DNA of 64,000 nucleotides from CAZMZW01 sp963802275. GTDB lineage: Bacteria; Chloroflexota; Anaerolineae; Anaerolineales; Anaerolineaceae. Of this stretch, positions 34,735 to 44,241 are shown one piece after another. Position 1 is the first letter of the stretch; each line of letters begins with the position of its first letter. The notes under the pieces were generated by a model. The model did not search any database. It saw nothing but the letters and a program-made list of their open reading frames with translations, and was not told the origin of the DNA. The stretch lies in contig CAWDIB010000005.1 of the NCBI GenBank assembly GCA_963802275.1, forward strand, positions 62,001 to 126,000. The letters are read 5' to 3'. A program made the translations under genes and the position numbers.

Positions 34735-35884
34735 ATGAGTCCAGAACCCATTTCATCCACCAAAGTATGCCCCACTTGCGGAACACGCATCAGTGAATCC
34801 GCCACACGCTGCCTGGTATGCGGCCGCACCTTCACCGGGAAGGCGTCTGCGGAATCATCCAGTTCCGCCATCAAAGGCGCACGCCTGCCGGAGATCACTT
34901 TGAGTCTCCCGTTTGCCATCGGGTTGATATTGATCGTCCTGGCAGTCGGGGCGGGTTTGATTTTTCTTATTTTGCGCGGCACCGGACAGGTGACTGGCCC
35001 GGCTCCCACCGCCACTGCCACGGTCACACCTACGCTAGAGCAAACCCCGATCCCCACCAGCACATCAACTCCTCTTCCTACTTTCACCCCCTTGCCGCCC
35101 AAGGAGCATACCGTGCAATCCGGAGAAACCTGCAGTCTGATCGCAGTCAACTATCGCGTTTCGATCCAGAGCATTGCTGACTTGAATAATCTGCCACCCG
35201 ATTGCGGCATCTTATCCATGGGGCAAAAATTAAAATATACCGCAGCCAACCCCGACCCCTTCGCCCATGCCGACCACAACACAAAGCGTTGCCCAAAAAA
35301 CGGTGGCTGCCTGCCAGGTCATTGAAATTCGGGTGGGTGAGAATGATACATTGAGCGGAATTGCTGCCAATTACGCCATTGCCATTGATACTTTGAAAAC
35401 ATACAACGGCCTGACCTCCAACAACATCTATGTCGGTCAAATCATCAAGGTCCCGCTTTGCCAGCGTCTGCCAACACCAGGACCAACCCCCACAGCCACG
35501 CTGCCACCGCCCTACCCGCCCACCAACCTGCTGCTCCCGGCAGACGGGTCCACTTATGGTGGAAATATTGATACGGTGACATTGCAATGGGCAGCCATCG
35601 GTGGTATGCGCGAGGGTGAACAGTATGCGGTCACCATTGAAGACCTCACTGCCGGGGAGGGTAAAAAACTGGTGGACTATACCGCCGATACCAAATACAT
35701 CGTCCCACTCACCTTCCGCCCAACGGACAACACCATTCACATCATCCGCTGGTACGTCCAGCCGGTTAGGCAATCCGGTACCACCCAGGAAGGTCAGCAG
35801 ATTTGGGTTCCGGCAGGTGCAGCCAGCTTATCCCGCGTTTTCAGCTGGACCGGTCTGGGTGCCGCTCCGACCCAAAACAAATAA
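34735..35884 (+). CDS. zinc-ribbon membrane protein with two LysM domains, frameshifted
   Basis: The repaired protein has about 382 residues. Order: zinc ribbon (VCPTCGTRISE and RCLVCGRTF), a membrane helix (about 58-84), a Thr/Pro linker, LysM 1 (HTVQSGETCSLIAVNYRVSI), a second TP linker, LysM 2 (VGENDTLSGIAANYAIAIDT) and a C-terminal beta domain of about 110 residues. The first frame runs past the end of LysM 1 into nonsense; removing one A from AAAA at 35232-35235 gives GQKLNIPQPTPTPSP and joins the halves. It probably binds peptidoglycan while anchored in the membrane, with the zinc ribbon inside the cell. Confidence 0.82.
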
Positions 35885-35913
35885 AATGTTTTAGATTTCG
35901 TGAAGTAATGGTA

Positions 35914-35942
35914 CAGCAGGCTGGCAGCCTGCTGTTTTTTTT
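35914..35942 (+). terminator. bidirectional-type terminator between LysM gene and trxB
   Basis: A perfect 9-bp stem (CAGCAGGCT with AGCCTGCTG) around a 3-base loop, followed by eight T. Confidence 0.92.
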
Positions 35943-36878
35943 CTAAACCTGCAGGTTTTCCAAATAGCGGGTGGCTTCTATGGCGGCCGCTGCACCCATG
36001 CCAGCGGAAGTGATCACCTGTCGGTAATGTGCATCCGCCACTTCACCTGCTGCAAAAATGCCGGGAATATTGGTTCGCATGCGCTGGTCCGCAATCAGAT
36101 ACCCTTTTTCGTCCAATTCCAGGAAATCCTTGAACAACTCGGTATTGGGTTGGTGCCCGATAAAAATAAAAACACCTTCCACATCCAGGGTTGATTTTTC
36201 ACCGCTTTGCGCATTTTTGATCGTCATACTTTCAACCGCATCCGCGCCATTAATCCCCTCGGCCACGGAATTCCAGATGAATTTTATCTTTTCATTCTTT
36301 TGCGCCCTTGTCTGCAGAATGGCGCTTGCGCGCAGTTCTGCCCGGCGGTGAATGATGGTGACCGTGGATGCAAAACGCGTCAGGAACAATCCCTCCTCAA
36401 GTGCGCTGTCCCCTCCACCGATGACCGCCACTTTCTTATTCTTAAAGAACCATCCGTCACAAGTGGCGCAATATGAAACACCACGGCCGCGTAATTCTGT
36501 TTCCCCGGGGATGCCCAGATTCCGCGGGCTGGCGCCGGAACAAACGATGACCGAGCGGGTAAAGAAATGTTTGTCATAGGTGTTCACCTGAAAAGGTGAC
36601 CTGGAAAAATCCACCGCGGTAACGGTATCGAAGAGTACCTGGGCGCCAAAACGCTCTGCATTTTTCTGAAACAGCTCACTCAGCTCGCCACCGCCAATGC
36701 CATCCGGGAAGCCGGGATAATTCTCGATGTGATCGGTCAATGCCGCCTGCCCGCCCAATTGCATACCGGTCAACACTAGCGGTTTCAGCTCCGCCCTGGC
36801 TGCGTACAATGCCGCGGAAAAACCCGCCGGCCCGGCGCCGATGATGATGACATCATGCAGTTCCTGTTCGTGTGCCAT
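35943..36878 (-). CDS. trxB: thioredoxin reductase
   Basis: The 311-residue flavoprotein reduces thioredoxin with NADPH. It has the FAD motif VIIIGAGPAGFSAALYAAR, the redox pair in SYCATCDGWFF, the NADPH motif VAVIGGGDSALEEGLFL and the C-terminal FAD contact GIFAAGEVADAHYRQ (GD is more common than GE here). The start is the ATG at 36878 with AAGGA before it; a longer frame overlaps the aminotransferase end. It follows the aminotransferase gene on the same strand by 10 bases. Confidence 0.95.
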   Translation of the reverse strand: MAHEQELHDVIIIGAGPAGFSAALYAARAELKPLVLTGMQLGGQAALTDHIENYPGFPDGIGGGELSELFQKNAERFGAQVLFDTVTAVDFSRSPFQVNTYDKHFFTRSVIVCSGASPRNLGIPGETELRGRGVSYCATCDGWFFKNKKVAVIGGGDSALEEGLFLTRFASTVTIIHRRAELRASAILQTRAQKNEKIKFIWNSVAEGINGADAVESMTIKNAQSGEKSTLDVEGVFIFIGHQPNTELFKDFLELDEKGYLIADQRMRTNIPGIFAAGEVADAHYRQVITSAGMGAAAAIEATRYLENLQV

Positions 36879-36888
36879 ATTTGAATCC

Positions 36889-38238
36889 TTATTTTTCAAC
36901 CAAAGTATCAGTGATTTTTAATGCTTCCGAAAGAATCTCAAAACCCGTGGATAACTCCGGCTGCTCAATGATCAGCGGCGGGATCACCAGGATGATATTG
37001 TCATGAATATAATGAAACAGACCATGTTCCCGCGAGTACTTCTGAATACTCAGCAGCGGAGGACTGGCCTGGTCATATTCTCCCATTGGTTGCCGGGTTG
37101 TCTTGTTTTTAACAATCTCAATTGCACCAAAAAGCCCGATGGAGCGCACATCGCCGACCGATGGATGTTCTTCTGCCAATTTGGAGAGAAGAATGGAAAG
37201 ATACTCACCCATCTTTTCCGACTTTTCAACCAATCCATCCTCTTGAATAACGCGAATATTGGCAATCGCCGCTGCCAGCGAAATGGGATGTCCATTATAG
37301 GTCAATCCACCGCGGTAAACGCGTTCATTGAAAAATGAGGCGATCTCTGCCTTCATTCCCACTGCACCCAGCGGCGCATAACCAGAGGTCAGCCCTTTGG
37401 CCATGGTGATCATGTCCGGAATGACATCCCAGTGATTGATGCCGAACCATTTTCCGGTTCGCCCGAATCCAGCCATCACTTCATCCATGATCAGCAGGAT
37501 GCCGTACTTGTCGCAAAGCTGACGCACCCCCTGGTAATATCCGCGCGGTGGGATGATGATGCCATTGGTTCCCGTGACCGATTCCATCAGAATGGCAGCG
37601 ATGGTTTGCGGGTTCTCAAATTGAATCAACTCCTCAAGATACTCAAGATGATCCTGGCAGAAGGATTCTTCCTCCACGGGCGGGTGGTTATTATGGAAGA
37701 CAGACCGGTATGGGAATGGGTCGATCATATGCACCACGCCCGGCATCACCATCGGTTCCCAGGCAGCCCGCCGCCCATCCCCGGTCAGCGCAATTGCGCC
37801 GGACGTGGAGCCGTGATAAGACCGGTAGCGGGCGATCACTTTATGTCGTCCGGTGAAGGCACGCGCCAGCTTGATCGCATTTTCGTTGGCATCCGCACCA
37901 CCCAGGGTATAAAGGAAATGGTCTATCTCCGGCGGACATATCTCAGTGAGCAGCTGTCCCAGTTCCGCACGCGGCTGGGTGGCCATTTGAGGACCAGCAA
38001 AACACAATTCCTGTGCCTGTCGGCAGATCGCCTGGATGACCCTTTCATCCCCATGGCCGATGTTAACGCACATCACCATGGAGTTGAAGTCCAGGTATCG
38101 TTTTCCGGATGTATCCCAAAAATAAACCCCTTTTGCCTTTTTGACAGGTATAGGGTCAACTCTGGACTGGGCAGACCAGGTCCAAAAATTATGCTCTTTG
38201 CAGATTGATGTTATCGATTCATCCGGGATTCGATCCAT
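36889..38238 (-). CDS. class III aminotransferase
   Basis: The 449-residue PLP enzyme has the family layout: FWDTSGKRYLDFNSM, the PLP phosphate region GGADANENAIKLAR, RYRSYHGSTSGAIALTGD, the Asp in LLIMDEVMAGFGRTGKWFG, and the Schiff-base Lys in MAKGLTSGYAPLGAV. The wording resembles taurine-pyruvate and related omega-amino-acid aminotransferases, but the amino donor is not certain. It diverges from the FabL-like reductase upstream and runs into trxB downstream. Confidence 0.85.
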   Translation of the reverse strand: MDRIPDESITSICKEHNFWTWSAQSRVDPIPVKKAKGVYFWDTSGKRYLDFNSMVMCVNIGHGDERVIQAICRQAQELCFAGPQMATQPRAELGQLLTEICPPEIDHFLYTLGGADANENAIKLARAFTGRHKVIARYRSYHGSTSGAIALTGDGRRAAWEPMVMPGVVHMIDPFPYRSVFHNNHPPVEEESFCQDHLEYLEELIQFENPQTIAAILMESVTGTNGIIIPPRGYYQGVRQLCDKYGILLIMDEVMAGFGRTGKWFGINHWDVIPDMITMAKGLTSGYAPLGAVGMKAEIASFFNERVYRGGLTYNGHPISLAAAIANIRVIQEDGLVEKSEKMGEYLSILLSKLAEEHPSVGDVRSIGLFGAIEIVKNKTTRQPMGEYDQASPPLLSIQKYSREHGLFHYIHDNIILVIPPLIIEQPELSTGFEILSEALKITDTLVEK

Positions 38239-38311
38239 ATTTCCTCACTCGGTTACAAATCAATGCTATCATAAAACCAAACTCTAATGAATGATATGAG
38301 AAGAATCAAAA

Positions 38312-39091
38312 ATGGAAACTGATCAATCCTTTCAAGACAAGGTGGTGCTGATCACCGGTTCAGGCCGTGGCATTGGCAAAGCAATGGCACTTAATTTTGC
38401 CCGGCACGGAGCTGATGTTATTGTCAATTACGCACGCAATCATTCACAAGCCGAAAAAACAAAAGAAGAAATTATTACCCTTGGCAGAAGGGCAATTGCC
38501 GTGCGGGCGGATGTCAGCAAAGTGGAAGCCATTGAATCCCTTTTTCAGGCAATTAAGTGTGAGTTTGGTAAATTGGATATTTTCATCCACAATGCCGCCG
38601 TGGGTGCCAATAAAACCGGCATGCAGCAGCAACCTGGCAGCTGGGATTACACCTTCAATACCAATGCGCGTGCCTTCCTCTTTGCCGCACAGAGCGCAGC
38701 CGCGTTAATGGAAAAAAGTGAAGGGGGCGTGATGCTGGCCATCACCAGCCCCGGTTCGCAGCGGGTGCTGCCGGATTATATTTCGGTAGGTGCCAGCAAA
38801 GCCGCCCTGGAATCGCTGGTGCGCTACCTGGCGGTGGAACTGGCTTCACAGAATATCATTGTCAATGCCATCTCACCTGGCATGGTGCTCACCGATGCCC
38901 TGCAATATTTTCAGGCCATGTCACAGCCGGGCATCATTGAGAAGACCATCGCCGCCACCCCTGCCGGCAGGTTGGTAACCACTGAAGATATTGCAGAACT
39001 GGCGTTGTTTCTCTGCTCCCCACGCGCCAGCATGATTCGCGGCCAGGTGATCGTCATCGACGGTGGGCTGACCCTGCCGGTGAATGTTTAA
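38312..39091 (+). CDS. FabL-like short-chain reductase (enoyl-ACP reductase III type)
   Basis: The 259-residue protein is an SDR with TGSGRGIGKAMALNFARHG for NADP binding and HNAAVGANKT. The active-site Tyr and Lys are spaced as Y-x6-K (YISVGASKAALESLVRYLAV), not the common Y-x3-K. This spacing and the C-terminal MIRGQVIVIDGGLTLPV match Bacillus FabL, the enoyl-ACP reductase of fatty-acid synthesis. An ordinary 3-oxoacyl-ACP reductase is the alternative. Its end overlaps the converging cyclase gene by four bases. Confidence 0.8.
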   Translation: METDQSFQDKVVLITGSGRGIGKAMALNFARHGADVIVNYARNHSQAEKTKEEIITLGRRAIAVRADVSKVEAIESLFQAIKCEFGKLDIFIHNAAVGANKTGMQQQPGSWDYTFNTNARAFLFAAQSAAALMEKSEGGVMLAITSPGSQRVLPDYISVGASKAALESLVRYLAVELASQNIIVNAISPGMVLTDALQYFQAMSQPGIIEKTIAATPAGRLVTTEDIAELALFLCSPRASMIRGQVIVIDGGLTLPVNV

Positions 39092-39723
39092 TCGGTCAGG
39101 ATCACGCGCGCCGGGCTTCCTTCGGTTCCCACTAATTTCAGCGGAAGACAATACAGGTTATACATACCTGGGGTAACTTCCGACAGGTTGAGGGTCTCAA
39201 GAATTACAACCCCCTTTCGCATCAGAATGCGGTGCGGCTCTTCCAGGTCTGACATGGGTGAAACAGACAGGTAATCCATTCCAACTAACCGCAAGCCCAA
39301 CCCAGCCAGGTAGCGTGCGCCATCCGAATTGATGCCGCAATAATCCTTATGGAAGGTTCGATCTCCATTTTTCCAGTATTTTGAATTTCGTGTTTTAAAC
39401 AATATTCGCTTACAGTCTGTGCGGATGGCACATCGCTCCAGTACGGTTTTTGTAATCAGGTCAATGGAATCATCCACCTGCACCACCTGTACCGGACCCA
39501 CCATTGCCTCCAGTGGGAAATGATCCGTGCTATTACCATTTTCAAGAAAATGAAGTGGGGCATCAATGTGGGTGCCTTGATGGACGCTCATATACAAGCG
39601 TGTCAGGTTATAGGCATCCCCCTTGGCCAGGGTCATCACCCGCCGGGCTTTTACACCTGCATCCCCCTCCCATAGAACCATGTTTTCGCTGATATCAACG
39701 GATATGTCAATGATCTTGCTCAC
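39088..39723 (-). CDS. cyclase family protein (kynurenine-formamidase-like)
   Basis: The 211-residue metal-dependent hydrolase carries the family signature HQGTHIDAPLHF (metal-binding His and Asp) near residue 47, and later GLRLVGMDYLSVSP. Members include kynurenine formamidase and other amide or lactone hydrolases; no further kynurenine genes are here, so the substrate is open. The start is GTG at 39723 with GAAGGAG before it. Confidence 0.87.
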   Translation of the reverse strand: MSKIIDISVDISENMVLWEGDAGVKARRVMTLAKGDAYNLTRLYMSVHQGTHIDAPLHFLENGNSTDHFPLEAMVGPVQVVQVDDSIDLITKTVLERCAIRTDCKRILFKTRNSKYWKNGDRTFHKDYCGINSDGARYLAGLGLRLVGMDYLSVSPMSDLEEPHRILMRKGVVILETLNLSEVTPGMYNLYCLPLKLVGTEGSPARVILTD

Positions 39724-39814
39724 AGCTAAACTCCTTCTCTACCATGAAATAGATAGCAACTGATAGGGAAACTTACTATAATGATAAACGCAAACCAAAC
39801 CACAGGAGAGATTC

Positions 39815-40972
39815 ATGCGTAAAGTTGCAGTGCTCGGCATCGGCCAGACCACAATTGAAGAACATTGGGATAAATCATTACGTGACCTGGCCGGGGAAGC
39901 CGCGCTGGCTGCATTGCAGGACGCCGGGTTGACCTCCGTTGAGGGCATCTATGTTGGCAATATGATGTCCGGTTCTGCCAACCGGCAATTGCAGCTGGGT
40001 GCTTATTTATCTGACTGGGTGGGCATGCGCTTCAGCGAGGCTGTTCATCTGGAATCAGCCTGCAGTTCCGGCGCAGCGTCATTCCGTGCAGCACTGCTGG
40101 CGGTGGCATCCGGTGAGGTCAATACCGCACTGGCGGTCGGGGTGGAAAAAATGTCGGATTCCCCCATCAACGAAATCACCTCCAGCCTGGCAACTGCCGC
40201 CGATGCCGATTGGGAAGTGACCCAAGGTATATCATTTGTAGGTTTAAATGCCCTTATCATGCAGCGTTACATGCATGAATACAATTGGCAGCACAATGAC
40301 TTTGCCGGTTTTTCCATCAATGCGCATGCCAATGCCATAAACAATCCCTTTGCCCGCTTCCATATGCCGATTACCATTGAGCAATTTGAAAAAGCGGGGC
40401 TGATAGCCGATCCCATCAACCTGCTGGATGCTTCACCCACCGGGGATGGAGCTGCAGCAGCAGTGCTGGTGGCATTGGATGCCATAAAACCGAATCCAGC
40501 AATGAAATTGATCCAGGTGATTGGTTCAGGTGCTGCCACGGATACCATCTCGGTTCAAAGCCGCAAGGACCCGCTTTGGTTGAAAGCAGCAGAAATTTCC
40601 ACCAAACAGGCATACGCGCAAGCCAGCTGTGAACCTAGGGATATTGATGTATTTGAGTACCATGATGCCTTTACCATCATGTGTGCTTTATCTCTCGAAG
40701 CCAGTGGTTTTGTAGATAGGGGTCAAGGTCCACGCCTGGCATTGGATGGAGAGATCTCATTGAAAGGCCGTATCCCTGTTGCCACTTTGGGAGGGTTGAA
40801 AGCACGCGGACATCCGGTAGGAGCAACGGGAATATATCAAATCATCGAAGTCGTGCAACAATTGCGGGGAACTACCGGGAAAAGCCAGGTTGAAAATGCC
40901 CGCACCGGAATGGCACAAAATATCGGCGGCAGCGGTTCCAATATCATCACTCATATCCTGCAAGCCTTGTGA
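39815..40972 (+). CDS. thiolase family protein (acetyl-CoA acetyltransferase-like)
   Basis: The 385-residue protein has thiolase landmarks: nucleophile Cys83 in LESACSSGAASF, EYHDAFTIMCALSLEASGF, and the His in GGLKARGHPVGATGIYQ. The short form resembles SCP-x/archaeal-type thiolases that condense acetyl-CoA at the start of the mevalonate pathway and usually have a DUF35 partner. No DUF35 gene is adjacent, but a mevalonate decarboxylase lies 5 kb downstream. A TATAAT near 39780 and GGAGAG before the ATG support its start. Confidence 0.85.
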   Translation: MRKVAVLGIGQTTIEEHWDKSLRDLAGEAALAALQDAGLTSVEGIYVGNMMSGSANRQLQLGAYLSDWVGMRFSEAVHLESACSSGAASFRAALLAVASGEVNTALAVGVEKMSDSPINEITSSLATAADADWEVTQGISFVGLNALIMQRYMHEYNWQHNDFAGFSINAHANAINNPFARFHMPITIEQFEKAGLIADPINLLDASPTGDGAAAAVLVALDAIKPNPAMKLIQVIGSGAATDTISVQSRKDPLWLKAAEISTKQAYAQASCEPRDIDVFEYHDAFTIMCALSLEASGFVDRGQGPRLALDGEISLKGRIPVATLGGLKARGHPVGATGIYQIIEVVQQLRGTTGKSQVENARTGMAQNIGGSGSNIITHILQAL

Positions 40973-40975
40973 TCC

Positions 40976-41836
40976 ATGCCGCAACTCGACCAGCAAGTAC
41001 TCCATCACTTCCGGTCCAAGACTTTCCGCTGGCAATCCAGGTTGAGATTGCATTTTGAGAGGGATGCCGTCCGCTTTGTCAACGAGCGCGGATTCATATT
41101 TTTCTGGCCGGTTAAGGATGCCATGCTGCCGAGTTTGTGGGGTGCTGTGGCGGGCGACCGCCCGGTGCCGGACAATCATGACGATCCGGCACATATCACC
41201 TGGCGCTGGAAGGACCGCTTGTTGGGCAGACGTAAATGGTACTACGCGCGCATCCTGCATAAACGGAACACCATTATTTCCCTCAATTGTCTGCCATTTT
41301 TTTATGCGCTTTCGCCCAACTTTGGTGATCCGGATAACGATTATCTGATCCTTTATCACCAGGGTTTACTTCCCATGGAAGCCAAAGCGGTTTATGAAAC
41401 CCTTTTACGCGAAGGGCCATTGGATACCCTCGCTTTGAGAAAAAAATCCAATCTATCATCCAAGACGAATAATTCTCGCTTCAACCGCGCACTGGAAATA
41501 TTACAGAGAGATTTCAGGATTCTACCAGTTGGAATTGCTGAAGCCGGCACTTGGAATTATGCCTTTGTTTATGATGTTTTTCATCGTCATTTCCCGGAAG
41601 TAATAAATACTTCAGGAAAAATCAAGGCGGGCGATGCTCGTGAATCCCTGCTAAACCGTTACTTTTTTTCTGTGGGTGCCTGCCGGTTAATTGATGCACT
41701 CAGGATTTTTGGTTGGAAGGAAAATGAAATTATTCAGGCACTCCAGCGGTTAGTTGAAAAGGGCACTGTTATGATTGGGAAATTCATGCCGGGCGATGAG
41801 CAGGAATGGTTGGCTCTCAACTCATTATTGATTTGA
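40976..41836 (+). CDS. AlkZ-related winged-helix protein
   Basis: The 286-residue protein resembles winged-helix proteins related to the AlkZ/YcaQ DNA glycosylases: FFWPVKDAMLPSLWGAVAG, ITWRWKDRLLGRRKWYYARI, and a helix-turn-helix part LREGPLDTLALRKKSNLSS. True YcaQ is near 400 residues and excises alkylated bases or interstrand cross-links; this shorter form may have a related role, but this is not shown by the sequence. It starts three bases after the thiolase stop, so the two are co-transcribed. Confidence 0.68.
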   Translation: MPQLDQQVLHHFRSKTFRWQSRLRLHFERDAVRFVNERGFIFFWPVKDAMLPSLWGAVAGDRPVPDNHDDPAHITWRWKDRLLGRRKWYYARILHKRNTIISLNCLPFFYALSPNFGDPDNDYLILYHQGLLPMEAKAVYETLLREGPLDTLALRKKSNLSSKTNNSRFNRALEILQRDFRILPVGIAEAGTWNYAFVYDVFHRHFPEVINTSGKIKAGDARESLLNRYFFSVGACRLIDALRIFGWKENEIIQALQRLVEKGTVMIGKFMPGDEQEWLALNSLLI

Positions 41837-41847
41837 AAACCAGGAAT

Positions 41848-42744
41848 TTATTTATTTTTCCCCAGATATCTCAATTCTCTCTCAAACCTGGCTGGCAGCA
41901 AACCAAATAATTTTGGCAGTGTGTCCAATGCACAGGTGCGATCAGCAGCCAGGTAATCCAGCCAGGCATTGGGATAAGGAGTGCCTTTTTCCTGCCGGTT
42001 CAGCCATAAGTTGAGCGTCCGCAGGTAAGCTGGAGAAAAAGGGATCACCAGACGCCAGATGCCCATTTTTCGCATGATGATTTTGATAATTTCTTTATAA
42101 GAAAAATATTCGCCTCCACCAACTGAGATAGTCCGGCGGTATGTTCGCGGGTCATGCACAGACAGCATTAAACAGGTCAGCAGATCCTGTACCCATAGCG
42201 GCTGAAGGGTGACTTCCCCGTTTCCCGGCATGAGCAAAAAAAGCTTGTTCTGTCGCAACATGGTTGCCAGTGAGTTGGTAAAGTGATCCTGGGCTCCAAA
42301 TATGGTGGTTGCACGCAAGATGCTGTAATTCAGCCGGGATTTCACCAATGCCTCTTCTGCCAATGCCTTGGCTTTAAACATGGCAAAAAGTGAATTTTTA
42401 TCTGCGTTCATTTGGCTGAGAAAAATGACTCGTTCAATGCCCTTCTTTTGGGCAGCATCCACGATGGCACGGGTGCCATCCACATCCACCGCGGTCAATT
42501 CGGCTGGATTTGCCAGGCGGCCTGCGCTGGCAAGGTGGAAAATCAGGTCAATCCCCTGCATAGCAGCCTGCAACCCGCGCTCATCAGTCAGGCTGCAAAC
42601 AGCTACATCCATGCGTATGCCCCTGGGCAGATTTGGAGACGTGGAGGATGGATGGACGAGCATTCGTACCTGCTGCCCATCCTGCAGCAAATGATGGACC
42701 AAAGCCCGCCCGATAAATCCGGTTCCACCGGTAAGCAGGATCAT
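41848..42744 (-). CDS. NAD(P)-dependent epimerase/NmrA-like SDR
   Basis: The 298-residue protein begins MILLTGGTGFIGRALVHHLL, an atypical SDR Rossmann motif, and has DLIFHLASAGRLANPAEL and later YSILRATTIFGAQDHFTNS, which resembles the complex-I NDUFA9-like group. The function is not certain. I set the start at 42744, because TATAAT lies nine bases upstream and would give a leaderless mRNA; a longer start at 42783 lies upstream of that promoter. Confidence 0.8.
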   Translation of the reverse strand: MILLTGGTGFIGRALVHHLLQDGQQVRMLVHPSSTSPNLPRGIRMDVAVCSLTDERGLQAAMQGIDLIFHLASAGRLANPAELTAVDVDGTRAIVDAAQKKGIERVIFLSQMNADKNSLFAMFKAKALAEEALVKSRLNYSILRATTIFGAQDHFTNSLATMLRQNKLFLLMPGNGEVTLQPLWVQDLLTCLMLSVHDPRTYRRTISVGGGEYFSYKEIIKIIMRKMGIWRLVIPFSPAYLRTLNLWLNRQEKGTPYPNAWLDYLAADRTCALDTLPKLFGLLPARFERELRYLGKNK

Positions 42745-42753
42745 AGGTTTCTG

Positions 42754-42759
42754 ATTATA
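42754..42759 (-). promoter_or_regulatory. extended -10 box of leaderless epimerase gene
   Basis: Minus strand TGC-TATAAT, then nine bases, then the ATG at 42744. No Shine-Dalgarno sequence lies between. Confidence 0.55.
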
Positions 42760-42831
42760 GCAGACCAGCCCCAATGCTGGCATAGTAATTGCTACTATTA
42801 TGGATGAATCCTGTGTCTTGCCCTATTAATA

Positions 42832-44241
42832 ATGGAACATTCAATTAATAAAAACCACGAACTAATGAATTCGCGAATAGGTTTTCATTATTTTCCTGAC
42901 CACCTGCATTACCGCGTGGAGGACCTTGAACGCTGGATTCCAATTCTAAAAGAACTTGGAACTGCCTGGCTGATCCTGCAGGGAGAGGCAATCCGCGCCA
43001 TCCCTGAGGAGTTCATCCGCGGGATGCTGGCCGAAGGGATTGAACCCATCATTCACTTCCCGCTTGACCTTTCCAATCCCATCACGTTGGAACAACTGCA
43101 GCCCATGATGACCGCTTACGCCAAATGGGGTGTGCGGCAGGTTATCTTTTTTGAACGGCCCAATCTGCAATCATCCTGGGGTGTTCAGCGCTGGTCGCAA
43201 CCAAATATTGTATCCACCTTCGTTGATCTTTTTCTACCGCTGGCTCAGCTGGCGGTCAATCTCGGACTGACCCCTTTTTTCCCTCCCCTGGAACCCGGCG
43301 GGCAATACTGGGACACAGTATTTTTACAGCAGGCACTCGAAGAGATGCAGCAACGCGGTGCGGAAAATGTGCTCGCCAACATGGGGTTGAGCGTTTACGC
43401 CTGGACATGGGGTAGATCCCTTGATTGGGGAGCCGGTGGCGCTGAGCGCTGGCCGCACACCAAACCCTACCGTATTCCGCCCGATTCGCAGGATCAACGC
43501 TCCTTGCGCACATACGAATGGTATCAGGAGAACGCGCGCAAAACGATTGGAAAATCTTTCCCAATCATATTATTACTGGCTGGCTTGTCGAATTACCCCA
43601 TGCAAATAAATCACGATGAAGGAAATCAGGTCATTGATGCTGACTCGCTCCAAAAAATATTCCGCTTATTGAAAAACGAGAATGTTATTGAAGCATCCTC
43701 CGCTCCCGCGTTTTTGCAACCCATTGGTGATGAAGTTCTCTGCGGTAACTTTTACCTTCTCTCCTGTAATAATTCCAGCCCTTTGCATCCATTTGCCTGG
43801 TTTGATGAAAATGGTGAACAAACCAATATATCCATGCAAATTTTGAACTGGATTGGGGCAACTCACAAAAATGACCTGCCAAATGAAGATTTATTCTTTA
43901 CACCGAAATCAGCCGGGGACTCATTTTCCATTGCGCGTTATCTCTACTTTCCTTCCCTGGAGTATTTTATGGAAAACGAGCAACGCATTGAGATCCAGGA
44001 ATACCTGATCAAGTATCAACCGACCCTCGGTTTCTCATTGAAGGAAGCCGCACATGCCGCCATTGTGGATATCGCGGCGGAAGCGGATCAGGTTCCGGAT
44101 GGCATCCTGGATGCTTTGCGCCAATCCGGTTGTTCCGTGAGACGCTTGTGGGATTCAAATCCAAAAGAGGTCAACGAGGATTATGGACAAGAACTTGCCG
44201 ACTTCCCAGATGAAAAGGATTTCCAATATGCCGAATTCTAA
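42832..44241 (+). CDS. unknown protein, TIM-barrel-like N-terminal part
   Basis: The 469-residue protein has no signal peptide. The first 280 residues show alternating helix/strand units (IPILKELGTAWLILQG, GIEPIIHFPLDL, WGVRQVIFFERPN, LGLTPFFPPLEPGG, SFPIILLLAGLSNYP) that suggest a TIM barrel like glycoside hydrolases. The C-terminal 70 residues form a helical region (LKEAAHAAIVDIAAEADQVP). I do not recognise catalytic acids with confidence. The 3' end overlaps ftsZ by 14 bases, so it is made together with the division protein. A start at 42865 (MNSRIGFHYF) is also possible. Confidence 0.65.
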   Translation: MEHSINKNHELMNSRIGFHYFPDHLHYRVEDLERWIPILKELGTAWLILQGEAIRAIPEEFIRGMLAEGIEPIIHFPLDLSNPITLEQLQPMMTAYAKWGVRQVIFFERPNLQSSWGVQRWSQPNIVSTFVDLFLPLAQLAVNLGLTPFFPPLEPGGQYWDTVFLQQALEEMQQRGAENVLANMGLSVYAWTWGRSLDWGAGGAERWPHTKPYRIPPDSQDQRSLRTYEWYQENARKTIGKSFPIILLLAGLSNYPMQINHDEGNQVIDADSLQKIFRLLKNENVIEASSAPAFLQPIGDEVLCGNFYLLSCNNSSPLHPFAWFDENGEQTNISMQILNWIGATHKNDLPNEDLFFTPKSAGDSFSIARYLYFPSLEYFMENEQRIEIQEYLIKYQPTLGFSLKEAAHAAIVDIAAEADQVPDGILDALRQSGCSVRRLWDSNPKEVNEDYGQELADFPDEKDFQYAEF

